From the NCBI GenBank assembly GCA_900542385.1, contig UQNP01000002.1:1-37073 (forward strand): DNA of 37,073 bases. The letters run 5' to 3'. A program made the position numbers and the translations under genes. Below are positions 13,739 through 23,696 of the stretch, one piece after another. The notes below the pieces were generated by a model that made no database searches, was not told the origin of the DNA, and saw only the letters and a list, made by a program, of their open reading frames with translations. Each line of letters begins with the position of its first letter. Positions within the stretch are counted from its first letter, which is position 1. Origin of the DNA: an uncultured Eubacterium sp. GTDB lineage: Bacteria > Bacillota > Clostridia > Peptostreptococcales > Anaerovoracaceae.

Positions 13739-15088
13739 TCATTCGGATCTTTCGCCGTCCTCATCTTCCTCATCAGGGATCGGCAGTATCTGCATCGTTA
13801 TCTGCTCTATCCTCCTGTCGTTCACGGAATCTATCGTAAACCTGTAATTTTCAAATTCCACAGTCTTTCCTATATCATCTTCATCAGGTATCTCTCCCAG
13901 AATGTCGATGATAAATCCGCCTATGGTCTCGCTGGTCTCCGATTCCAGCTTGGTATCCAGTTCTTCGTTTATGTCATCTATATCCATACTTCCGTCAACA
14001 AGATACGTATCATCGGAAACTTTCTGTATCTCAGGATCTCCCTCATCGTATTCATCATCGATATCACCCATTATCTCCTCTATGATATCTTCCATAGTAA
14101 CGATACCGGAAAATCCGCCGTATTCATCTATAAGTATGGCTATATGCTGTTTTGTTGCCTGAAGTTCCATGAACAGGGAATCGATATTTTTCGTTTCCGG
14201 AACGAAATAAGGCTTTCTCAGAATAGGCCTTATATCTACGTTGTCAAATCCTTCTTCTCTTGCTTTTATCAGGTAATCCTTGATGTACAGTATGCCTATT
14301 ATATCATCGCTGTCATCCTCATATACAGGTATTCTGGAATATCTGAGCTCCATCAGCTCATCGATATATTCTTCAGTAGGCGCATTTATATCTATGGCAA
14401 AAACATTTGTTCTCGGCGTCATTATTTCATATGCAAGAAGATCGTCAAAGGCAAATATACTCGTTATCATTTTTTTGCCCTCTTCTTTCAGCTCACCGCT
14501 GGCCCGCCCTGCTTCAAGCATAGACACCACATCTTCCTCTGAATATTCCGAATCAACGACATCGGTTTTCTGTCTGCACAATTTGAGCACCAGTGTAACT
14601 GACGTTGAAATCAGCCACAGGAAAGGTTTGAGCACTTTAGATATTATCAGTATAGGTTTCACCACTGCCAGCGCCATACCGTCCGCGTGTATCATCGCGA
14701 CCCTCTTAGGCACCAGCTCTCCAAGTACGAGAGTAAAGAAAGAGAGAAGTACGGTCACTATAAATACCGATAGTCTTTCTCCATATGCGAATTCAGTTAA
14801 ATGAAATACCCTGCTCACATACCCTGAAAGACTTACCGCTGCTTCCGCACTGTTCCAGAATCCGGCAAGCGTTATGATCACCTGGATTGCAGATAAGAAC
14901 GTATTAGGTTCGTCAAGAAGTTCATCAAGAGCTTTGGCTTTTTTATTACCCTCGCCTGCAAGCGTCTTGATCCTGTTTCTGTTTGCGGACACCATCGCGA
15001 TCTCCGCCGCGGCAAAATAAGCGTTTACCGCAATAAGCACTACTAATAAAATAATTTGTCCCCATAAGGGCCCAGCGTCAGATGACAT
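13739..15088 (-). CDS. CNNM/HlyC-CorC family transporter with CBS domains
   Basis: 449-residue membrane protein of the hemolysin C/CorC (CNNM, DUF21) family; relatives handle Mg2+ or other divalent cations. Domains in order: a DUF21 region of about four membrane segments (IILLVVLIAVNAYFAAAEIA ... VFIVTVLLSFFTLVLGELVPK with the conserved GELVPKR), a CBS pair (about residues 205-330, starting EIMTPRTNVFAID and including SRIPVYEDDSDDIIGILYIKD and IDEYGGFSGIVTMEDIIEEI), and a C-terminal CorC/HlyC domain (YLVDGSMDIDDINEEL). AAAGGAG precedes ATG 15088. Last gene of the mltG unit, followed by a strong terminator. The transported ion is not readable. Confidence 0.93.
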   Translation of the reverse strand: MSSDAGPLWGQIILLVVLIAVNAYFAAAEIAMVSANRNRIKTLAGEGNKKAKALDELLDEPNTFLSAIQVIITLAGFWNSAEAAVSLSGYVSRVFHLTEFAYGERLSVFIVTVLLSFFTLVLGELVPKRVAMIHADGMALAVVKPILIISKVLKPFLWLISTSVTLVLKLCRQKTDVVDSEYSEEDVVSMLEAGRASGELKEEGKKMITSIFAFDDLLAYEIMTPRTNVFAIDINAPTEEYIDELMELRYSRIPVYEDDSDDIIGILYIKDYLIKAREEGFDNVDIRPILRKPYFVPETKNIDSLFMELQATKQHIAILIDEYGGFSGIVTMEDIIEEIMGDIDDEYDEGDPEIQKVSDDTYLVDGSMDIDDINEELDTKLESETSETIGGFIIDILGEIPDEDDIGKTVEFENYRFTIDSVNDRRIEQITMQILPIPDEEDEDGERSE

Positions 15089-15136
15089 TTTTTACTCCTT
15101 TCTCATCCGATATAAATATATTTTAAAACCAATAAC

Positions 15137-16363
15137 TTATCCTTTTTTCTTTCTCAGCATATAATTCCGAGCTGCCGGTCTTTTCATTTTTATTTTAAGT
15201 ATCTGCTGAGGATGCGGCGCCGAATCTACTGGATTGTCTTCTTCGTCTCTCATTTCCTCAAGTATCTGAGTAAATGAATCCATTCCAGGTCCAAATACTT
15301 CTATCTCGTCGCCTGTCACCATTTTATTTCTCTGTTCAACGACAGCTATTCCTGTATTTTCATCGTAATCCTTGACCATCCCGGTAAAACTGTAATCCCT
15401 GGTATATGCGCTGGTCTGATAATTCTGATCCTCGTTAGTCGGTTTGTCGAAATAAAAACCTGTGGTAAACTCTCTGTGGCTGGCTTTCGTCATTTCTGCG
15501 AACCAGTTTTCATCAAATTTATAACCTTTCGGATCTTCATAGTAAGCATCTAAAGCTTTTCTGTAAGCTCCTACCACACATGCCACATAAAATACGCTTT
15601 TCATTCTGCCTTCTATTTTAACGGAATTTATCCCTGCTTCTGCAAGCTGCGGTATATATCTAAGCATACACAGATCCTTGGAGTTGAGAATATAGGTTCC
15701 CCTCCCGTCTTCTTCTACAGGATAGTATTCTCCCGGTCTCTGTTCTTCCACAAGCTTGTACTTCCATCTGCACGGATGAGCGCACTGCCCTCTGTTGGCA
15801 TCTCTGTCCGCCATGAAATTGCTCAAAAGACATCTGCCGGAATAGGATATGCACATAGCTCCATGTACAAATGCTTCTATTTCCATATCTTCCGGTATAT
15901 TTCTTCGTATCTCCTTTATCTCATCGAAAGTCAGTTCTCTTGCAAGCACCAGACGTTTGACTCCCTGAGAATACCAAAAACCGGCAGTCAGATAGTTGGT
16001 CATATTCGCCTGCGTTGAAAGATGTATCTCAGCTTGCGGAATCATCTCTTTTACGAGATTCAATATACCCGGATCTGATACTATGAATGCATCTATAGGT
16101 ATGTGTTTTATACTTGCAAGATATTTCTTGAGAGGCTCAATATCTTCGTTGTGAGCGAATATATTCAGCGCCATATGACATCTGACGTTCCTGTCGTGAG
16201 CATATTTGACGCCCTCCTCTATTTCAGCTATCGAAAGATTTCCGGCGCCAGCTCTCAGGCTGAACATTTCTCCGCCGAAATACACTGCATCTGCACCGTA
16301 TTCCACCGCTATTTTAAGTTTTTCCAGGTCGCCGGCAGGCGCCAGCAATTCTATTTTGTTCAT
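15137..16363 (-). CDS. U32-family tRNA hydroxylation protein (TrhP/YrrO-like)
   Basis: 408-residue U32 'peptidase' family protein. In Bacillus and E. coli the TrhP branch hydroxylates wobble uridine to ho5U34 using prephenate-dependent chemistry. Seen: ELLAPAGDLEKLKIAVEYGADAVYFGG at the N-terminus, HLSTQANMTN, and the Cys-rich family signature FVHGAMCISYSGRCLLSNF and RGQCAHPCRWKY that binds an Fe-S cluster. Its position directly after a TrmR-like methyltransferase and MltG mirrors yrrL-yrrM-yrrN-yrrO, supporting the tRNA role over a protease role; Bacillus has two U32 genes there and only one is present here. Confidence 0.85.
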   Translation of the reverse strand: MNKIELLAPAGDLEKLKIAVEYGADAVYFGGEMFSLRAGAGNLSIAEIEEGVKYAHDRNVRCHMALNIFAHNEDIEPLKKYLASIKHIPIDAFIVSDPGILNLVKEMIPQAEIHLSTQANMTNYLTAGFWYSQGVKRLVLARELTFDEIKEIRRNIPEDMEIEAFVHGAMCISYSGRCLLSNFMADRDANRGQCAHPCRWKYKLVEEQRPGEYYPVEEDGRGTYILNSKDLCMLRYIPQLAEAGINSVKIEGRMKSVFYVACVVGAYRKALDAYYEDPKGYKFDENWFAEMTKASHREFTTGFYFDKPTNEDQNYQTSAYTRDYSFTGMVKDYDENTGIAVVEQRNKMVTGDEIEVFGPGMDSFTQILEEMRDEEDNPVDSAPHPQQILKIKMKRPAARNYMLRKKKG

Positions 16364-16389
16364 ATCGTTAAACTGAATCCAATCCCTAT

Positions 16390-17037
16390 CTATATACTTT
16401 TATCTATTACACTTATAGAAACTCCGTCGCCTACAGGAAGCACACATGTGTCCGCATAATCAAGGCTGTTTATATATATCACGAATTCCCGCATTTTTCT
16501 TATGCTCGTCTTATACCTTCTGCCTTTATCGTATTCGTCGGATGCCGTCATCCCTTTCATCAGTATATTATCGCATATTATGACAGCATCGTCTTTGCAG
16601 AGCGGTACTGCAAGATCCCAGAATTCTCTGTAATGGCTCTTAGCCGCGTCTATAAAAACCACATCGAATTTCTTTGACAGCTCCGGAAGTATATCCCGTG
16701 CATCTCCTTGTATAACGTCCACTTTATCCTCAAGGCCGAGATTCTTCACATTGTTGAGTGCAATATCTCTCGTCTCCCGATCCGCCTCGATGGTAAGCAC
16801 TTTGCATCCGCATCCGTCTGCGAAACAGCACGCCGAATATCCTATTGCCGCTCCTATCTCCAGCATGTTTTCAGGCTTTTTTATCTTTAAAAGACTTAGC
16901 AGCAGACCCTCCGTATCCTTCTGTATTATCGGAACTCTGTGCTCCTCTGCGAATTTTCTCAGTTCTTTCAGGTCCTTATTGTCATTTTCATAGAAGGTAT
17001 CTATATAAGCTGTAATTATATCATTCGTTATATTCAT
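16390..17037 (-). CDS. trmR: O-methyltransferase, TrmR (YrrM)-like
   Basis: SAM-dependent class I methyltransferase, about 215 residues. Motif I is NMLEIGAAIGYSACCFADG, the acidic ribose-binding residue follows in VLTIEADRE, and FDVVFIDAAKSHYREFWDLAVPL and ICDNILMKG are the metal/catalytic segments typical of family 3 (catechol-type) O-methyltransferases. TrmR methylates ho5U34 to mo5U34 on tRNAs; the adjacent U32 gene would supply the hydroxyl group, so the two form a pathway. ATG 17037 is preferred over TTG 17043. Similar proteins also act on catechols, so the tRNA role rests on synteny. Confidence 0.85.
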   Translation of the reverse strand: MNITNDIITAYIDTFYENDNKDLKELRKFAEEHRVPIIQKDTEGLLLSLLKIKKPENMLEIGAAIGYSACCFADGCGCKVLTIEADRETRDIALNNVKNLGLEDKVDVIQGDARDILPELSKKFDVVFIDAAKSHYREFWDLAVPLCKDDAVIICDNILMKGMTASDEYDKGRRYKTSIRKMREFVIYINSLDYADTCVLPVGDGVSISVIDKSI

Positions 17038-17052
17038 AGTCAATACACCACA

Positions 17053-18120
17053 TCAATACCATCTGTTCTCTTCTACCACTTTCTGATGTTCTTCATAAGT
17101 CTCCGAATATACTACAGAGCCGTCTTCCTTCGCAAAGAAATAATAGTAATCGCTCTTTTCGTAATTCAGAACATCATCCATAGTCCCGGCGGATGCCATG
17201 CATACAGGGCCTATCGGCAGTCCCGTATTCTTATAAGTGTTGTACTGTGAATCCACCTGAAGATCAGCATTCGTAACTGCTACGCGTTTTTCCTGAAGCG
17301 CATAAAGCACTGTTATATCGCTTTGAAGCGGCATATCCGCGTTGAGACGATTTATAAATACACCTGCTATTTTAGGCCTGTCTTTTTTAAAGAGAGATTC
17401 ACTTTCCACTACTGATGACAGGGAGAGGAACTGATGTACCGTCATATCCATAGACTCTATATCATCCCGCCTTTCAGAAAGTATTTCATCTGTCTGATCC
17501 AGCATTGTCTCAGTTATATCCTCTATGCTTGCTTCTTCATCGGTAACAAAATATGTTTCCGGATAAAGGTATCCTTCAAGCGGATACATTATTCCTTCGG
17601 CGAGTATTTCATCAGTAAGGAACCAATATTTGTTTATGAGCTGTCCAAGATAAGTCTTATCAGCCCACTTCGCTGTTATCTCGTCTGCTGTATAGGGCAG
17701 CACTTCCGCCATCGCCTCTGCCGCCTGCGGTACGGTAGCGCCTTCGATTATCGTGAACTGCTCCTTTGAAACGTAGTTGAAATCGCCTGTATTTATAGCC
17801 TCCATCATTTCAGGCAGCGTCATCTGCCTGCTGAACATATACGTGTTTGCCTGAAGAGAATCATATCCTCCTATACGTGCATGTATCTTAGCGCATGTCC
17901 TGTTTTTTACAAGGCCTTCATCATCTAAAATCTCTACTATTGCCGAAGCTCCGCTTCCCGAAGGAATATTTACCGAAACAGTTTCATCGTTGTCCGGATC
18001 TACAGCTCCCAGTCCTCTGAGATATATCAATGCAAAAACTATTGAAACAGCTACGAGAACGCATACTATAGCCAATACGATCTTAAGCTTGCTGTCCAAG
18101 ATGCTGGAAATTTTCGACAT
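17053..18120 (-). CDS. mltG: Endolytic transglycosylase MltG
   Basis: Membrane-anchored lytic transglycosylase that cuts nascent peptidoglycan strands. 355 residues with one N-terminal membrane helix (about 12-34, KIVLAIVCVLVAVSIVFALI). The YceG-like domain carries VNIPSGSGASAIVEIL (LysM-like part), EGYLYPETYF, the catalytic-Glu segment SLSSVVESES, IAGVFINRLNADMPLQSDITVLYAL and the C-terminal YNTYKNTGLPIGPVCMASAGT, all family hallmarks. It starts 36 bases after the efp terminator; I see no clear promoter hexamers in between. Confidence 0.96.
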   Translation of the reverse strand: MSKISSILDSKLKIVLAIVCVLVAVSIVFALIYLRGLGAVDPDNDETVSVNIPSGSGASAIVEILDDEGLVKNRTCAKIHARIGGYDSLQANTYMFSRQMTLPEMMEAINTGDFNYVSKEQFTIIEGATVPQAAEAMAEVLPYTADEITAKWADKTYLGQLINKYWFLTDEILAEGIMYPLEGYLYPETYFVTDEEASIEDITETMLDQTDEILSERRDDIESMDMTVHQFLSLSSVVESESLFKKDRPKIAGVFINRLNADMPLQSDITVLYALQEKRVAVTNADLQVDSQYNTYKNTGLPIGPVCMASAGTMDDVLNYEKSDYYYFFAKEDGSVVYSETYEEHQKVVEENRWY

Positions 18121-18156
18121 CTTCTGGTTACCTCTTCTATAAAATAATATCCTTTT

Positions 18157-18186
18157 TTAAAAAAGGGACGATTTTACGTCGTCCCT
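18157..18186 (-). terminator. Rho-independent terminator after efp
   Basis: Minus-strand hairpin GGGACGA / TCGTCCC, perfect 7 bp with a 7-base loop, followed by six T. It closes the efp transcript before mltG. Confidence 0.88.
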
Positions 18187-18213
18187 CAGCAAATCACCGT
18201 TATTGAAATACGT

Positions 18214-18774
18214 TTATTTGGATCTTCCGAGATATTCTCCCGTTCTCGTATCGATCTGGATAACTTCTCCTTCTTCGATGAATATAGGCACCTGTATAAC
18301 TGCACCTGTCTCTACAGTTGCAGCCTTAGTGACGTTGGTTGCAGTATCGCCTTTTACTCCAGGCTCGGTCTCAGTTACTTTAAGGTCTACAAAATTAGGA
18401 GCTTCCACCTGGAACGCATTGCCTTTGTAGAATTTTATCGTAGCTTCATCGTTTTCTCTCAGATACTTCATAGCATCTTCCACCTGATCCTGAGTAAGCG
18501 GGATCTGATCATATGTTTCTTCGTCCATGAAGTAATACAGTTCTCCGTCATTGTAAAGATACTGCATAGTCTTCGTTTCTATATGAGCTTTAGGGAATTT
18601 CGCATCAGGGTTGAAAGACTCTTCTTTGATGGCTCCCGTAAGTATGTTCTTATGTTTTGTTCTGACAAATGCAGCTCCCTTACCTGGTTTTACATGCTGG
18701 AAATCCAGGACAACGTGAGGAGCTCCGTCAATTTCAAAAGTGATACCTTTTCTAAAATCACCTGCATAAATCAT
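18214..18774 (-). CDS. efp: Translation elongation factor P
   Basis: Relieves ribosome stalling at polyproline stretches. 186 residues, the normal length. Domain I has the tip loop [14 protein letters not shown] with Lys32 as the residue modified in many bacteria; the modifying enzyme is not in this window. The OB domains II and III follow, with [18 protein letters not shown] and a C-terminal [23 protein letters not shown], the classic EF-P ending. GAGAGG lies upstream of ATG 18774. Its own promoter and terminator make it a single-gene unit. Confidence 0.98.
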   Translation of the reverse strand: MIYAGDFRKGITFEIDGAPHVVLDFQHVKPGKGAAFVRTKHKNILTGAIKEESFNPDAKFPKAHIETKTMQYLYNDGELYYFMDEETYDQIPLTQDQVEDAMKYLRENDEATIKFYKGNAFQVEAPNFVDLKVTETEPGVKGDTATNVTKAATVETGAVIQVPIFIEEGEVIQIDTRTGEYLGRSK

Positions 18775-18838
18775 AAATCTACTGACCTCTCTTCATATTT
18801 GAATAATTATTAAACTCTTTTAAGATTTTATCGGATTT

Positions 18839-18867
18839 ATTATACCAAATTAAGCAATACTTGCCAA
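18839..18867 (-). promoter_or_regulatory. Sigma-A promoter of efp
   Basis: TTGGCA (18867-18862), 17-base spacer and TATAAT (18844-18839), with a TGG just ahead of the -10 (extended -10 pattern). The predicted leader to ATG 18774 is about 58 nt and AT-rich, with no evident riboswitch. Confidence 0.8.
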
Positions 18868-18910
18868 GTCCTCAAAACAGACATGTATAAGCCGTATATA
18901 TACAGGCCTG

Positions 18911-19264
18911 CTATTCCATTCCAGGCATCTTTCCCATGCCCAGATCCGCAACATCACCTATTATTTTATATACATCGGCCATCATCATGGAAAATCTCAT
19001 CTGGCACTGTAAATACTGCGCCGCCGCAGGATCCTGCATGAGTATGGCCGAAAGCTGCTGCATCTTCTGTATACGTTCGCCGTCCATTTCCTGACCCATC
19101 ATCTGTGCAGCCTGCATTTCTATCTGCTGTCTCATGAAATCCTTTATGGTTTCATCAAGCTGCGGATTCGCTTCCACGATCTTTTTCTGCGCTTCATACT
19201 GCTTGTATTCTTCCGACTCTTTTATAGCCGTTGCCAGCGAATGTGCCTGATCATATACGTTCAT
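18911..19264 (-). CDS. YlbF/YmcA family regulator
   Basis: 117-residue helical protein of the YlbF/YmcA family. In Bacillus, YlbF with YmcA and YaaT forms the Y-complex that tunes RNase Y and sporulation/competence. Seen: N-terminal YDQAHSLATAIKESEEYKQYEAQKKIVEANPQL and a long Gln/Met-rich second helix. It follows rnj by about 30 bases. The Met/Gln-rich C-terminus (QCQMRFSMMMADVYKIIGDVADLGMG) is typical of the family. Which RNase it serves here is unknown; the neighbour is RNase J. Confidence 0.85.
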   Translation of the reverse strand: MNVYDQAHSLATAIKESEEYKQYEAQKKIVEANPQLDETIKDFMRQQIEMQAAQMMGQEMDGERIQKMQQLSAILMQDPAAAQYLQCQMRFSMMMADVYKIIGDVADLGMGKMPGME

Positions 19265-19296
19265 ACGTTTCTCCTTCCATTTTGAACATTTTATTA

Positions 19297-21180
19297 CTAT
19301 ACCTCAAGGAATATCGGCAGTATTACCGGGCTTCTCTTGGTCTTATTGTATATGAATTTTCTCAATCCTTCTCTTACGGCAGTCTTCATGCCGTTCCAGT
19401 CTTTCATCTCCTTGTCGAGACATTCCTGCAGTATATCCTCTGCCATACTGCACGCCTCATCGATCAGATCCTCATTTTCACGAACGTAAACGAATCCTCT
19501 CGATATGATATCAGGACCCGAAGCGATGATATTGGAGCCCTTATCTATGGCTGCAACAAGTATTATAAGGCCTGATTCAGACAACAGCCTCCTGTCTCTT
19601 AATACTATATTGCCTACATCTCCTACTCCAAGACCATCCACCATGATCCCTTCCGCCTCTGCCACCTTTTCTGTCTTCACAGCTTTCTTCTGCGAAACTG
19701 TCAGGCAGTCTCCGTTTTCAAGCAGGAATATATTTTCAAGAGGCATACCGAGGCTGTGCGCCAGTTCCGCATGAGTCCTTAGATGCCTGTATTCCCCATG
19801 TACCGGCATGAAAAATTTAGGTCTTATCAGGGAGTGCATCAGCTTGAGTTCCTCCTGGCACGCATGCCCTGAAACGTGTATATCCGCTATATCCGAATAT
19901 ATGACCTCAGCTCCCTTTTCCAGAAGCTGATTTACTACGTTGGCTACGGTCAGCTCGTTTCCCGGTACAGGTGTTGAGGAAAGTATCACTCTGTCCCCCG
20001 GCTTTATTTTAACGGCTTTATGCTCGGAAGACGCCATTCTTGCAAGAGCCGACATAGGCTCTCCCTGGCTTCCCGTAGTTATAACCACCAGTTCTTTATC
20101 TGGTATGTTTTTGGCTTTATTGAGGTCCACTATAGTGTTTGCCGGCACCTTGATATATCCCATTTCCGTTGCCAGATCTACGACATTTACCATGCTGCGT
20201 CCTGAAATAGCAACTTTCCTGTTGCATACACGGGCCAGATCTATTATCTTCTGTATCCTGTGGACATTCGATGAAAAAGTCGCTATTATTATCCTGTTTT
20301 CAGAGCTTCTGAATATATTTTCAAGAGTTCTTCCCACGACCCTTTCCGAAGAAGTATATCCCTGTCTTAACACATTCGTACTGTCTGCCATCATCAGCAG
20401 CACTCCTTCTGAGCCTATCTGTGCAAGTCTTGCAAAATCTATAGGATCTCCGTCTACAGGAGTATAATCTATCTTGAAATCCCCCGTATGGAAAATACGT
20501 CCTGCCGGCGTCGTGATGGAAAGACATATGGAATCCGCTATGGAATGGGTTATTCTCAGAGCTTCAATGGAAAAATTTTTCCCTACTTTAAAGGTCTCTC
20601 CGGCTGCAACAGTATGCATCACAGCTTTAAGTCCGTGCTCTTTCAGTTTGTTTTCTATGAGACCGAGAGGAAATCTTGTCCCGTATATAGGTATATTCAG
20701 CTCTTTTATCAAATACGGCACTGCTCCTATATGATCTTCGTGTCCGTGGGTTATCACAAGACCCTTGATTTTTTTACTGTTTTCTCTGAGATATGAAAAA
20801 TCCGGTATGACTTTATCTATTCCGAACATATCATCGTCCGGAAAAGAAAGTCCGCAGTCTATTATCAGGATCTCGTTCTCAAATTCCAGTGCGGTCATAT
20901 TTTTTCCGATTTCAAGCAGTCCTCCCAGCGGAACTATTTTTATTTCCGCCGGTTTTGTTCTTTTCTTCACCGCACTTTTCGTTGTCTTTTTTGCTGAAGA
21001 GGTTTTTTCGGCAGCAGTCGATTTTTTACCCGTTCCGCTGCTGCTCGCTGTGTTCCTCGATGATGTTCTGCCGTTTCTCTTTGCCGTAGTTTTCCGGCTT
21101 TTGGATGTTGTCGTCTTTGTGACTGTCTTTTGCGAAGACCTGGCAGAACGATTCTGTGTAATGTTCTTTTCTTCGTTCAT
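19297..21180 (-). CDS. rnj: Ribonuclease J with long basic N-terminal tail
   Basis: Metallo-beta-lactamase/beta-CASP RNase with 5'-3' exo- and endonuclease activity on RNA. 627 residues, about 70 longer than B. subtilis RNase J1. The catalytic domain begins near residue 79 (EIKIVPLGGLLEIGKN) and has the zinc motif THGHEDHIGAVPYL (His145-His150), HTGDFKID, ATFSSNVHRIQ, SGRSM and VPVHGEYRHL-like MPVHGEYRHL. The extra first 78 residues are Ser/Thr/Lys/Arg rich with repeated AKKT/SKK-type runs, probably disordered and RNA- or DNA-binding. AGGAAGGA precedes ATG 21180. Confidence 0.95.
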   Translation of the reverse strand: MNEEKNITQNRSARSSQKTVTKTTTSKSRKTTAKRNGRTSSRNTASSSGTGKKSTAAEKTSSAKKTTKSAVKKRTKPAEIKIVPLGGLLEIGKNMTALEFENEILIIDCGLSFPDDDMFGIDKVIPDFSYLRENSKKIKGLVITHGHEDHIGAVPYLIKELNIPIYGTRFPLGLIENKLKEHGLKAVMHTVAAGETFKVGKNFSIEALRITHSIADSICLSITTPAGRIFHTGDFKIDYTPVDGDPIDFARLAQIGSEGVLLMMADSTNVLRQGYTSSERVVGRTLENIFRSSENRIIIATFSSNVHRIQKIIDLARVCNRKVAISGRSMVNVVDLATEMGYIKVPANTIVDLNKAKNIPDKELVVITTGSQGEPMSALARMASSEHKAVKIKPGDRVILSSTPVPGNELTVANVVNQLLEKGAEVIYSDIADIHVSGHACQEELKLMHSLIRPKFFMPVHGEYRHLRTHAELAHSLGMPLENIFLLENGDCLTVSQKKAVKTEKVAEAEGIMVDGLGVGDVGNIVLRDRRLLSESGLIILVAAIDKGSNIIASGPDIISRGFVYVRENEDLIDEACSMAEDILQECLDKEMKDWNGMKTAVREGLRKFIYNKTKRSPVILPIFLEV

Positions 21181-21214
21181 ATTTGTCCTTCCTAATTACG
21201 TCAGGCAAAAGACT

Positions 21215-23683
21215 TTATTTTACAACGATATTTATGAGTTTGTCCGGAACTGCTATGACTTTTACTACATTTTTATCCTTTATAAGTTCTTTTACCTTCT
21301 CGTCTTCCATGGCGGTCTTTTCCATTTCCTCTCTGGACAGACCTCCTGCAATATTTAACTTTTCCTTTATCCTACCGTTCATTTGAACGACGATCTCGAT
21401 AGTATCCTTGACGAGAGCTTCTTCGTCGTATTCAGGCCACTTCTGATCGTGTACTGAGCCTTCAAATCCGAGATGCTCCCACATTTCTTCTGCTACATGC
21501 GGAGTGAAAGGCGCCATCATTATTACCAGGTTTTTGATCGCAGCACCATAGAGACCTTCATTGACATCGCCTTCCTTATATCTGTACATTTCATTTACCA
21601 TTTCCATGATCGTGCTGATGGCGGTATTGAAATTGAATCTTTCTCCTATGTCATCGGATACTTTCTTGATAGCGTAATTCATCCAGTACGCCATGCTCTT
21701 ATCGCTTTCATTCTCAACCTTGTAGCTTTCAGGAGTATTTCCATACTTCTGAGAGAATTCATAAACTATCCTGTAAACTCTGTTTATGAATCTGAAACTT
21801 CCTTCAACTCCCTGATCTGACCAGTCCAGTTCCCTTTCAGGAGGCGCCGCAAACAGAATGAACAGCCTTGCCGTATCAGCTCCGTATTTTTCGATGATCT
21901 CCGCCGGACTTACGACATTTCCCAGTGATTTGCTCATCTTCGCTCCGTCTTTTATTACCATACCCTGAGTAAGCAGATTTTTGAACGGCTCCTCTGTAGT
22001 TACAAGACCGAGGTCATAGAGAGCCATCTGGAAAAATCTCGCATACATCAGGTGAAGTATGGCGTGTTCAACTCCTCCTATATACTGATCCACATTCATC
22101 CAGTACTTTATCTTGTCTTTGTCAAAAGGCTTCTCCTCGTTTCTCGCATCACAATACCTCAGGAAATACCAGGATGAATCGAGGAAAGTGTCCATGGTAT
22201 CCAGCTCTCTCCTGGCAGGTTTGCCGCATACAGGACATACGGTATCTCTGAATGTTTTGCTCGTAGCGAGTGGAGATTCTCCTTTTCCCGTGAATTCGAC
22301 ATCTGTAGGGAGCATTACAGGAAGATTTTCTTCTTTTTCAGGCACCCAGCCGCAGTCTTCACAGTATATCATAGGTATAGGCGTTCCCCAGTATCTCTGT
22401 CTTGAGATCAGCCAGTCTCTGAGTTTATAGTTTATCGACTTCTTGCCTATGCCCTTTTCTTCAAGGTAGTCAGTTATCTTTACGATTGCTTCTTTATTGT
22501 TCATTCCGTCGAACATATCGGAATTTATCATCCTGCCCTCTGCTGCGAAAGCTTCTTTAAGATCATATACATCTATATCAGGATCTTCACTTTCCACTAC
22601 AGGTATTATATCCAGATCAAATTTTTTAGCAAAATCAAAGTCTCTCTGGTCATGAGCAGGCACAGCCATTATCGCACCGGTACCGTAATCCATCAGAACG
22701 TAATCCGAAATGAATATAGGTACTCTCTTGCCGTTCAAAGGATTTATGGCATATCTTCCTGTGAACTGACCGGTCTTTTCGTTTGCCGTCGAGGTCCTCT
22801 CTATATCACTCATATGCTGGACTTTATCAACATATGCAGCCACCGGCTCCTCATATTCGCTCCCTGCTACGAGTTCTTTAAGATAAGGATGTTCAGGAGC
22901 CATTACCATATAAGTGACTCCGTAAAGAGTATCAGGTCTTGTGGTGAAGATATCCATTCCCTTATCAAAACCTTCTATTTCGAAAGTCACTTCAGCGCCC
23001 ATGCTCTTGCCTATCCAGTTTTTCTGCATAAGCTTTACTTTGTTAGGCCAGCCCGGAAGCTTATCCAGATTATCCAGCAGTCTTTCAGCATAATCCGTTA
23101 TCTTGAAATACCACTGAGAAAGTTCTTTCTTTCCTACGACCGTTCCGCATCTTTCACACTTACCGTCTACGACCTGCTCGTTTGCCAGTACAGTCTGACA
23201 GCTCGGACACCAGTTGACAGGATTTTCTTTTTTATAAGCAAGACCCTTCTTGTAAAACTGTATGAATATCCACTGCATCCATTTATAGTAATCCGGATGA
23301 CAAGTCGCTACCTCTCTGTCCCAGTCATAGGACAGACCGAGTTCTTTCAGCTGTTTTCTCATCTCGCTGATGTTTTCCCATGTCCATACGCTTGGCTCTA
23401 CATCATGCTTGATAGCAGCGTTTTCCGCCGGAAGCCCGAAAGAATCCCATCCCATAGGATGCAGCACATTGAAACCCTTCATTCTCTTAAAACGTGCAAG
23501 CACATCGCCTATGGAATAATTCCTTACATGACCCATATGCAGTTTGCCTGAAGGGTACGGGAACATCTCAAGTACATAATATTTTTCTTTGCTTTCGTCT
23601 TCCGTAACCTTGAAAGCGTCTTCTTCCTCCCATTTTTTCTGCCATTTTTTCTCTATTGAGCTGAAATCATACCTGTCTAACAT
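21215..23683 (-). CDS. leuS: Leucyl-tRNA synthetase
   Basis: Class I synthetase charging tRNA-Leu. 822 residues, normal for bacteria. HIGH is KLHMGH (His49-His52), KMSKS is [10 protein letters not shown] near residue 580, and the editing CP1 insertion contains [20 protein letters not shown] and the conserved [15 protein letters not shown]. Two zinc knuckles appear (CPSCQ..CERCG, CPVCG). No T-box leader is present: only 13 bases separate it from rsfS, so it depends on the long upstream transcript. tRNA-Leu(CAA) lies 13 kb upstream in the same window. Confidence 0.98.
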   Translation of the reverse strand: MLDRYDFSSIEKKWQKKWEEEDAFKVTEDESKEKYYVLEMFPYPSGKLHMGHVRNYSIGDVLARFKRMKGFNVLHPMGWDSFGLPAENAAIKHDVEPSVWTWENISEMRKQLKELGLSYDWDREVATCHPDYYKWMQWIFIQFYKKGLAYKKENPVNWCPSCQTVLANEQVVDGKCERCGTVVGKKELSQWYFKITDYAERLLDNLDKLPGWPNKVKLMQKNWIGKSMGAEVTFEIEGFDKGMDIFTTRPDTLYGVTYMVMAPEHPYLKELVAGSEYEEPVAAYVDKVQHMSDIERTSTANEKTGQFTGRYAINPLNGKRVPIFISDYVLMDYGTGAIMAVPAHDQRDFDFAKKFDLDIIPVVESEDPDIDVYDLKEAFAAEGRMINSDMFDGMNNKEAIVKITDYLEEKGIGKKSINYKLRDWLISRQRYWGTPIPMIYCEDCGWVPEKEENLPVMLPTDVEFTGKGESPLATSKTFRDTVCPVCGKPARRELDTMDTFLDSSWYFLRYCDARNEEKPFDKDKIKYWMNVDQYIGGVEHAILHLMYARFFQMALYDLGLVTTEEPFKNLLTQGMVIKDGAKMSKSLGNVVSPAEIIEKYGADTARLFILFAAPPERELDWSDQGVEGSFRFINRVYRIVYEFSQKYGNTPESYKVENESDKSMAYWMNYAIKKVSDDIGERFNFNTAISTIMEMVNEMYRYKEGDVNEGLYGAAIKNLVIMMAPFTPHVAEEMWEHLGFEGSVHDQKWPEYDEEALVKDTIEIVVQMNGRIKEKLNIAGGLSREEMEKTAMEDEKVKELIKDKNVVKVIAVPDKLINIVVK

Positions 23684-23696
23684 TTTTTCCCTCCAA

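Noticed and set aside
18880..18910. Terminator after the YlbF-like gene
   Set aside because: TGTATA/TATACA arms are short and AT-only with no T-run after them; not convincing.
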